A stretch of DNA of 64,000 nucleotides, taken from NCBI GenBank assembly GCA_016771945.1, contig QZLF01000003.1:372001-436000 (forward strand), written 5' to 3'. Below, one piece after another: positions 54,600-60,999 of the stretch; within the stretch, counting starts at the first letter, position 1, and every line of letters starts with the position of its first letter. The position numbers and the translations under genes were made by a program. The notes beneath the pieces were generated by a model. The model made no database searches, was not told the DNA's origin, and saw only the letters and a list, made by a program, of their open reading frames with translations. Origin of the DNA: Candidatus Leucobacter sulfamidivorax. Its GTDB lineage: Bacteria > Actinomycetota > Actinomycetes > Actinomycetales > Microbacteriaceae.

Positions 54600-56066
54600 T
54601 CAGGCCTGCTTGGCCAGCGTCACACTGTACTCGGGAGTCGCCACCGAGAAGGAGGTCGCCCGGCTCCGCTCCGCGATGAGGTCGGTGACCGCATCCACGA
54701 TGGCATTCGCCGAACGGCGAGGATCCGTGCGGATCGGCCCCTTCGAGATCATGGCGTCGACCTCCTCATTGCTCATCATGTACCGCAGCAGGAACTCCTC
54801 GTCGGAGATGCCGGGCGAGAAATGGGAACGCAGCTCGGCGAGGCTCGGATCCGGTCGAGTCCAGGTCTCCAACGCCTTCGCGCGAGGGCTCGAGAGGATA
54901 CGGTCGAGGACCTCCTGATTCATCGTGCCGGCGACCGGGCCGTAGTGTCCCAGGACATAGTGGACGACCTCGTCGGGCACGATGCTGTAGGGGTCGCCGG
55001 TCACGATGTTGAGGACGGCCTGGATACCCACGAACTGGGAGAAGGGCGTGGCCATGATCGGCTCGCCGAGGTCGCGTCGCACCTGCGGGATCGCCGCCAG
55101 CACCTCTGGCAGCCGGTCGCCCATGCCGTGCCGTCCCAGCTGGTTGATCAACGTCCCGGTCATCCCGCCCGGAAGCTGGTGGTCGTAGATACGCGGATCG
55201 TATTCGGCGGGGACGCCGAGGAGGTGCCCGCCATCCTTCGCCACACGAGTGAGGATCTCGGCGACGGGGGCGAAGGTGCTCCGGTCCAGCGAGTGGGTGA
55301 AGCCCAGATACTCGACGATGTCCGCCATCATCTCGGTCGACGGGAGCGACGCGCCGTTCGCGAGAGGCCTGGATGCGGTGTGCAGGCGATTGAATCCGCT
55401 CTCCAACGCGATGATGTAGTTGTGCTGGGCAAGGCCGGTGGTGTTGTGGGCGTGCATCTCGAGCGGCGTCTGCCCGACGGCGTCGCGGATGGCCGGCAGC
55501 AGCGTACGCGCCCGCTCGGGCTTCAGCACTCCCGCCGCATCTTCGAAGTAGATCGACTCCACACCGTCCCAGGTCGCCATCTGCGAGGCGCGCTCGGCGA
55601 AGAAGGCGTCGTCGTGCACGCTCGTGTAGCCGTACATGATGGCCGGTACGGGCTGACCTCCCGCATCGCGCACGACGCCGACCATGTGCTTCATGATCTC
55701 CATGTCGTAGAGGCAGTCGTACAGCCAGAAGCTCGTGGCGCCGTGTTTGATGAGCGTCTGGATCCACAGATCGAGAACCACCTGAGGCGTGTGCGCGAAG
55801 CCGACCGCGCTGATCGTGCGCAGCCCCGACCGAAGCTCGTTGCCGGGAAGCCCCGCCACCAGGAAGTCGAGGGTGGCCCAGGGGTCGTCGAAGTACTCGC
55901 GGAGCTGCACGGTGAACATGCCCGCCCCGGTCAGGTCGATGGTCCGATAGCCGCCTTCGGCGAGGTACGGGAGCGTGTCGGCGGCCTCATAGGCGCGCAT
56001 GCGCATGCCCCAGAGGCTCTGCTGTCCGTCGCGAAGCGACTGCTCGACGAAATCGATATGGGTCAT
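54600..56066 (-). CDS. HMGL-like TIM-barrel protein of the PYC/OADA carboxyltransferase group, catalytic Lys replaced
   Basis: 488 residues resembling the carboxyltransferase domain of transcarboxylase 5S, oxaloacetate decarboxylase alpha and pyruvate carboxylase. Metal ligands are seen in VEQSLRDGQQSLWGMRM (Asp near 13) and MHAHNTTGLAQHN (two His near 205). The carbamylated metal-bridging lysine (family motif IKDMAG) reads YFEDAAG, Glu near residue 175, so a typical carboxyltransferase mechanism is doubtful. No biotinyl domain; a C-terminal conserved region (about 320-460) corresponds to the PYC_OADA domain. With AccC- and AccB-like proteins in the same regulon, a three-part carboxylase is possible. 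Confidence 0.82.
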   Translation of the reverse strand: MTHIDFVEQSLRDGQQSLWGMRMRAYEAADTLPYLAEGGYRTIDLTGAGMFTVQLREYFDDPWATLDFLVAGLPGNELRSGLRTISAVGFAHTPQVVLDLWIQTLIKHGATSFWLYDCLYDMEIMKHMVGVVRDAGGQPVPAIMYGYTSVHDDAFFAERASQMATWDGVESIYFEDAAGVLKPERARTLLPAIRDAVGQTPLEMHAHNTTGLAQHNYIIALESGFNRLHTASRPLANGASLPSTEMMADIVEYLGFTHSLDRSTFAPVAEILTRVAKDGGHLLGVPAEYDPRIYDHQLPGGMTGTLINQLGRHGMGDRLPEVLAAIPQVRRDLGEPIMATPFSQFVGIQAVLNIVTGDPYSIVPDEVVHYVLGHYGPVAGTMNQEVLDRILSSPRAKALETWTRPDPSLAELRSHFSPGISDEEFLLRYMMSNEEVDAMISKGPIRTDPRRSANAIVDAVTDLIAERSRATSFSVATPEYSVTLAKQA

Positions 56067-56127
56067 TGCCTAACTTTCTCAGAGATGAACGTTGTTCGAG
56101 GAGATCGGGGAGCTGAAAAACGGCGCA

Positions 56128-56976
56128 TCAGGCAGGCGCGAAGGCGAGCGGACGGATCGGCGAGCCGGTACCGCCGCCGATGCGCAGCGGCGAAGCGGCG
56201 AAGAAGAAGTCCCGTATCCCGTCTGCGGCGAGCTGCTCGAGCGAGAGCGACTCCATGATCGGGATGCCGTTCTCGACCAGCAGATGCACGTGCACCGAGA
56301 GCGCGGGAACCTGCAACTGGGGCTTGTGCTCGAAATTGACGGTATCGGCTCCGACCGCGCGTACGCCCCGCTCGGAGAGCCAGCGCGCACCGCTGAGCTT
56401 CACGCCGGGTATCCCGGCCTCGAGCCCGAGATACCGGTCGCTGTCCTCCCAGAACTGCATCCAGCCGGTGCGGAACACGACGATGTCGCCGGCCTTCGGC
56501 TCGGGCCTCCCGGAGAACCAGGCCTCCAGCTCCTCGGCGCCGAAGCCGTCCTCGTGGGTCATGACCCGATCGAAGATCTCCACTCCGTCGACCAGATGCC
56601 CGGGCCCGAAGAGCGGCGGAAGCTCCTCGACCGAGCCGACGGCGATGCCCGAGTGGGATTCCTGCTGCGCATCGACCTCCCGCCCGCCGAAGACGCATCC
56701 GTCCAGGGAGATGTGCCCCGGGGCGTCGACGTGGGTGCCGACATGCGCCCCCATGGTCAGCAGCTCCATCGAGGACGAGATCCCTCCGGGATAGGGATGC
56801 TCGCCGTGCTTCTTCACCAGGGTGTAGGAGAACGGCGGATGAGCCGCATGGTGGGTCATCCCATGCTCGAGCCTGACCGCGAGGTCGTACGCCCGGACGG
56901 AACCGGCCTCGGGCCAGGAGACCAGCCCGTCCCAGGAACCACCGCCCCAGTTGGTATCTCGTCCCGTCACCGTCAT
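56128..56976 (-). CDS. Cyclase-family metal hydrolase (kynurenine formamidase-like)
   Basis: 282 residues with the canonical metal motif MGAHVGTHVDAPGHI near residues 76-90 (His, His, Asp, His), a catalytic-region KAGDIVVFRTGW and VRAVGADTVNFEH near 200. It hydrolyses an amide, lactone or cyclic ketone; the substrate is not known. First gene of the leftward operon containing the TIM-barrel, MDR and VOC genes. An operator-like repeat lies between it and the divergent TetR gene. Confidence 0.86.
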   Translation of the reverse strand: MTVTGRDTNWGGGSWDGLVSWPEAGSVRAYDLAVRLEHGMTHHAAHPPFSYTLVKKHGEHPYPGGISSSMELLTMGAHVGTHVDAPGHISLDGCVFGGREVDAQQESHSGIAVGSVEELPPLFGPGHLVDGVEIFDRVMTHEDGFGAEELEAWFSGRPEPKAGDIVVFRTGWMQFWEDSDRYLGLEAGIPGVKLSGARWLSERGVRAVGADTVNFEHKPQLQVPALSVHVHLLVENGIPIMESLSLEQLAADGIRDFFFAASPLRIGGGTGSPIRPLAFAPA

Positions 56977-57013
56977 ATGCTCGTCTCCCTCGTCGCGATC
57001 TATGCACCCAGAT

Positions 57014-57034
57014 TACCAAACAATCATTTGGTTG
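57014..57034. promoter_or_regulatory. Operator-like inverted repeat between the cyclase operon and tetR
   Basis: TACCAAACAATCATTTGGTTG; arms ACCAAA/TTTGGT around CAATCA. It stands in the divergent promoter region beside the TetR gene and is the best example of the island's repeat family, consistent with TetR autoregulation. Confidence 0.7.
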
Positions 57035-57110
57035 CGATAGATTTCATTCATCGCAGGATTATCCTGATATCTTCGTGTCCAGCACAACTGTGATCGGAGG
57101 AAGCAGCCGC

Positions 57111-57749
57111 ATGGGAGCTTCGAAGACGCCCTCGGACCGCTCCACGCCGCCCCAGAGCCCCAGGAAACAGGAACGCCGCAACCGGGACAACTCGGTCATG
57201 AAAGAGGCGATCGCGATCATGGCCGAGAAGGGGTATGCGGCCACTTCGATCCAGGAGGTCGCCGACCGCGTGGGCGTGCTCAAGGGCAGCCTGTACCACT
57301 ACTTCAATTCGAAGGAGGAGCTGCTCTTCCGCATCCTGGAGGAATCGTATCTCCAGATGAACGCCATCGAAGCCGAGGTCGACGAACTCGAACTGCCGCC
57401 GTTCGATGCGCTGCTCGAGCAGATCCGGCGCTCCAGCGTCTGGTTCCTCCAGAACCAGGAGCGCGCGCACATCTTCTTCACCGAGACGAAGCATCTGACC
57501 GATGACCGCCTCACCCAGGCCCGGGAATGGGGCAGGGCGTTCGAGCGCCGGCTGAGCTCCCTCATCGTCGCGGGCCAGGAGGCCGGCTCGATCCGCTCCG
57601 ACGTCGATCAGCGCCTGCTCACCCGCTTCACCATCGGCGCGATCAACAACATCCGTTTCTGGCCCAGCCGGCCCGGCGGCAAGCAGTTCACCGTCGACGA
57701 CCTGACCGACGGCGTCGTACTGCTCGTCGGGGACGCCCTCAAGAGCTGA
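57111..57749 (+). CDS. TetR-family transcriptional regulator
   Basis: 212 residues. The helix-turn-helix (AIMAEKGYAATSIQEVADRVGVLKGSLYHYFNSKEELL, about residues 45-80) follows an Arg/Pro/Ser-rich N-terminal tail of about 35 residues. Ligand domain ends with a LTRFTIGAINNIRFW helix of the TetR C-terminal type (TetR_C_17-like). In related repressors an acyl-CoA is the inducer. The ATG at 57111 has GGAGG ten bases upstream; an ATG at 57075 is in frame. It is the only regulator within the acyl-CoA island, so it probably binds the repeated site; that is inference. Confidence 0.9.
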   Translation: MGASKTPSDRSTPPQSPRKQERRNRDNSVMKEAIAIMAEKGYAATSIQEVADRVGVLKGSLYHYFNSKEELLFRILEESYLQMNAIEAEVDELELPPFDALLEQIRRSSVWFLQNQERAHIFFTETKHLTDDRLTQAREWGRAFERRLSSLIVAGQEAGSIRSDVDQRLLTRFTIGAINNIRFWPSRPGGKQFTVDDLTDGVVLLVGDALKS

Positions 57750-57801
57750 CCGGCGACCCCGCAGATCAGACGACCCCGCGGACAGGAGTCGGCGCGCGAA
57801 A

Positions 57802-57830
57802 CCCCGCGCACGGCTCTGATGTGCGCGGGG
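57802..57830. terminator. Hairpin terminator between tetR and acyl-CoA dehydrogenase
   Basis: Perfect 10-bp stem CCCCGCGCAC/GTGCGCGGGG with a 9-base loop, between convergent genes. No U tract. Confidence 0.7.
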
Positions 57831-57860
57831 GGTCCTCGCTCGTGTCCGTTGCCTCCGGTT

Positions 57861-58757
57861 TCAGAGGCCGGCCCGCAGCCCTTGCACCACCTCACGGGTC
57901 GCGAGCATGTGACGGAGGTAGAAATGCAGGCCGAGCTCCCAGGTGAAGCCGAGACCGCCGTGCACCTGCAGCACGATCTCCGCGGCATCGATGCAGCGGG
58001 AGATCGCGAATTCCGTGCCCCGCATGGCCTCATCCGGCATCAGACTGCCCCAGATGACGGTCGTGTCCGCTTCCTCGACGGCGATCATCGCGTCGGCGAG
58101 ATGGTGCTTCACCGCTTGGAAGGAGCCGATCGGTCTGCCGAACTGCTCGCGCTCCTTCGCGAATTCCACCCCGAGATCGAGGAGCCGGCGTGCGGCCCCC
58201 ACCGAGCTCGCCGCAGAGATCACCGCGACCTCGCGCGCGACCTCGGACGAGAGCGCCGTGCGCATGGGCGCTTCGATGCCCCGGGCCGCGAGATCAAGCC
58301 GGTGCGCCGTGCCCGACGGCGCCGCCACGATCTCGTCGACTCCGGACCCGAGCCCGGTCGCGACACCGATCCCCGGCATGGTTCCGAAGGGGAGATACCC
58401 CGAGTCTGCAGCGAGCGTCGCGCTCGGCAGCGCGATGGTGACGGGGCCCTCCCACTCCTGAGCCGCTGACGAATGGCGTTTGGCGATGACGGTCTCGAGA
58501 TAGGGCAGCGGCACCAGCCGAGAACCCCAGACCTGCGCGACCTCCACGAGATCGCGCAGGCTCGCGCCCTCGCCCTCGTCCACGACACCCAGGAGGTCCC
58601 ACCCGCCCTCGGCGAGCAAGTCCCACTCGAGGGGGACGCCCTGTTCGGCGTAAGTGGAGATGTTCTGGGTGCCGATCGTCTTCTCGAGGAGTTCCCCGAT
58701 CGCCTCCGCCGCCAGCTCACCGAGCTCGTTCGCGGCGGTCTGAATCAATACGCTCAT
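57861..58757 (-). CDS. Acyl-CoA dehydrogenase, short subunit
   Basis: 298 residues, shorter than usual acyl-CoA dehydrogenases (about 380). The N-terminal and middle domains are eroded, whereas the C-terminal helical domain is well kept: EFAKEREQFGRPIGSFQAVKHHLADAMI and IVLQVHGGLGFTWELGLHFYLRHM. Such short chains pair with a full-length partner in heterotetrameric enzymes known from sterol side-chain degradation. ATG at 58757 overlaps the stop of the long subunit by ATGA, and the frame does not start earlier because that would cover the other gene. It would oxidise a branched or ring-bearing acyl-CoA; the substrate is not predicted. Confidence 0.88.
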   Translation of the reverse strand: MSVLIQTAANELGELAAEAIGELLEKTIGTQNISTYAEQGVPLEWDLLAEGGWDLLGVVDEGEGASLRDLVEVAQVWGSRLVPLPYLETVIAKRHSSAAQEWEGPVTIALPSATLAADSGYLPFGTMPGIGVATGLGSGVDEIVAAPSGTAHRLDLAARGIEAPMRTALSSEVAREVAVISAASSVGAARRLLDLGVEFAKEREQFGRPIGSFQAVKHHLADAMIAVEEADTTVIWGSLMPDEAMRGTEFAISRCIDAAEIVLQVHGGLGFTWELGLHFYLRHMLATREVVQGLRAGL

Positions 58758-59893
58758 CGTGGGAGTCCCAACACTCGTTCCGAAATGATGTTCCGCTGAA
58801 TCTCGTTCGTGCCGGAGTAGATCGACACCGCCTTCGCCTCGAAGTAGTGATAGCGCCAGTGCTCCCGGTCCTCCGCGGCGCCGTGCTCGACGCCGAATCG
58901 GGTCACGTCCTGCCAGAGGTCGCTCCACTGCACCTTGAGCATCGATGCTGCGCGCCAGAACCTCTCGTTCTCCTCCGCCTCCAGGTCGACCACCTTGGCG
59001 AGCTGCCAGCGCAGCACCTCGGTGCGCACATCGAGCGCTTGGAGGTCTCTGGCGAGATCCTCGCGATCGGCGAGCGATTCGAGCAGCAGATCGACGTCGG
59101 CCCTGATGTCGACGTATCTGGCAGCGGTCTCAGAACCGCCCCGCTCATCGCTCAGCAGGGCCATCGCGATCCTCCAGCCCTCGCCCTCCTCGCCGACCCG
59201 ATCGGCATCCGCGACGAACACGTCATCGAACTGCGTCTCGGCGAAATGCACCGCGCCCGAGATCTGGCGGATGTCCTCGACCACGACCCCCTCGGTACTC
59301 ATGTCGACCAGGAACATCGAGAGATTCTTGTACCGCGGGGCATCAGGGTCCGTCACCGCCAGCACGAAGATGTGGTCGGCGTGCTGGGCGAAGGTGGTCC
59401 AGGTCTTGCGCCCGGTGATCCGGTATCCGCCATCGACGCGCCTCGCGCGGGTGGTGACGCCCGCGAGATCGGAGCCCGCGCCCGGCTCCGAGAACCCCTG
59501 GCACCAGACTTCCTCACCGCTGAGCAGCGGCTGGAGGTATCTCGCCTTCTGCTCAGCGGTGCCGCTGCGCACCAGCATCGGCGCGACGAGAGTCTTCCCG
59601 ATTCGCGAGAAGCCGTCCGGCGCCTGAGCCTTCGCCGCGAGCACGTGGAAGATGACGTCCTCCGCGAGACCGAGCCCCTGCCCGCCGTACTCGCTCGGGA
59701 ACCGGATGCCGGCGAAGCCGCCGGCCCAGAGCTGACGGTCCCATTCCCGGCGGATCGCGTCCGACTCCTCGTTGCTCAACGCACCGCGGTTCTCCCGCCA
59801 GGCCTTGGGGACACTCGCCTCGAGCCACGTTTCGGCACGACTGACGAATTTGCTCAGCTTCTCACCGCCGGGTGCGGTCTCTGATTCCATCAT
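58754..59893 (-). CDS. Acyl-CoA dehydrogenase, long subunit
   Basis: 379 residues. FAD-binding motifs WCQGFSEPGAGSDLAGVTTRA near 130 and GGYRITGRKTWTTFAQHADHIFVLAV near 155 are clear; the end reads VSIYSGTNEIQRNIISERVLGLPR. The MCAD-type catalytic Glu would lie in the YEGT motif, here YSGT, so the base may be elsewhere or in the partner, as in heteromeric FadE pairs. It passes electrons to ETF encoded at 48.9-50.6 kb. It is followed with ATGA overlap by the short subunit and preceded by the importer permease with 52 bases between; those bases hold a weak operator-like CAAACGAATAATCGGTC. Confidence 0.92.
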   Translation of the reverse strand: MMESETAPGGEKLSKFVSRAETWLEASVPKAWRENRGALSNEESDAIRREWDRQLWAGGFAGIRFPSEYGGQGLGLAEDVIFHVLAAKAQAPDGFSRIGKTLVAPMLVRSGTAEQKARYLQPLLSGEEVWCQGFSEPGAGSDLAGVTTRARRVDGGYRITGRKTWTTFAQHADHIFVLAVTDPDAPRYKNLSMFLVDMSTEGVVVEDIRQISGAVHFAETQFDDVFVADADRVGEEGEGWRIAMALLSDERGGSETAARYVDIRADVDLLLESLADREDLARDLQALDVRTEVLRWQLAKVVDLEAEENERFWRAASMLKVQWSDLWQDVTRFGVEHGAAEDREHWRYHYFEAKAVSIYSGTNEIQRNIISERVLGLPR

Positions 59894-59945
59894 TGCTCTT
59901 CACTTCCGCTTTCAAACGAATAATCGGTCAGGACTTGCGGCGCGG

Positions 59946-60983
59946 CTAGGCCGGAGCTCTCCTGCGGGACCGGAGCAGCGCTCCGACCCGACTCCAGGGA
60001 AAGAGACGGATCCCGGCGGCCACCGCGAGCACCAGGCTCTGCACGAGCAGCTGCATCGAGGTCGGCGCGCCGAGCGTCAGCACCATCTGGACCACGAGCG
60101 AGAGCAGCAGGCAGCCGAAGGCCGTGGCGACCACGCTTCCGCGTCCGCCGGTGAGGGCCGCGCCGCCGATCACCACAGCGGCGATCACCGGAAGCATGTA
60201 GTTCACTCCGAGGTCGTAGGTGGTCTGGCCCGCATAGCCCGCGAGCAGCAGGCCCGCGAGCCCGCCGAAGGCCCCTGCAATCACGTAGCTGAAGAGGATG
60301 TACCCTCGAACGTTCACGCCCCCGGCGAGCGCCGCCGCCGGACTGGAGCCCACGGCGGTGAACCTGCGCCCGAACAGGCTCTTGCTCATGACGATCGCCA
60401 CGATGACCACGAGGATCACGGCGATCCAAGCGATGAGCGGGAGTCCCAGGAACGAACCCGAGGCGATCGTCCGCAGCTCTTCGGGCGCGAGTTTCGCCTG
60501 CCCGCCCGAGACCGTCCAGACCACGCCGATGATGAGCGAGTTGGAAGCCAGGGTGGCGAGAAGCGGCGTGATGTGCACGCGCGTCACCAGCAGCCCGTTC
60601 AACAGCCCCGAGGCGAGCGAGAGCACCGCGACGATGAGCAGCACCAGCCAGAACGGCAATCCGTTCGAGCTGAAGATGCCGCTCGCGACCGCTGCGAGCG
60701 TCATGACTCCGCCGACGGAGAGATCGATGCCCTTCTGCTGGATCACGAGGGTCTGACCGATCGCCGCGACGGCGGAGATGCCCGCGGGCACCAGAATGGC
60801 CACGACCGACGCCGGCGTCAGGGTCTTCGGCACGAACACCGCCGCGACCACGAAGAGGAGTATCGTCGCGATGAGCACCGGCAGGGCCTGTCTGCCGCCG
60901 AGCTGGAGCAGGGCTCGACCGATCGCGGAACCCGGCTCATTCGGGCTCGACGTGATCGAGACCGTTTGCGTTGTCGGCTCCAC
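59946..60983 (-). CDS. ABC importer permease, ribose (CUT2) type
   Basis: Membrane permease of 345 residues with about eight to ten hydrophobic helices. The RbsC-like signature GIDLSVGGVMTLAAVASG near 90-105 and FTAVGSSPAAALAGGVNV near 225, GGAALTGGRGSVVATAFGCLLLSL near 280 are present. GTG at 60983 is preferred since a full GGAGGTG ribosome binding site lies five bases before it, rather than the ATG at 61007 that overlaps the upstream gene. It follows the fused ATPase-permease by 16 bases. Confidence 0.9.
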   Translation of the reverse strand: MEPTTQTVSITSSPNEPGSAIGRALLQLGGRQALPVLIATILLFVVAAVFVPKTLTPASVVAILVPAGISAVAAIGQTLVIQQKGIDLSVGGVMTLAAVASGIFSSNGLPFWLVLLIVAVLSLASGLLNGLLVTRVHITPLLATLASNSLIIGVVWTVSGGQAKLAPEELRTIASGSFLGLPLIAWIAVILVVIVAIVMSKSLFGRRFTAVGSSPAAALAGGVNVRGYILFSYVIAGAFGGLAGLLLAGYAGQTTYDLGVNYMLPVIAAVVIGGAALTGGRGSVVATAFGCLLLSLVVQMVLTLGAPTSMQLLVQSLVLAVAAGIRLFPWSRVGALLRSRRRAPA

Positions 60984-60999
60984 CTTGTCACCTCCTGTG

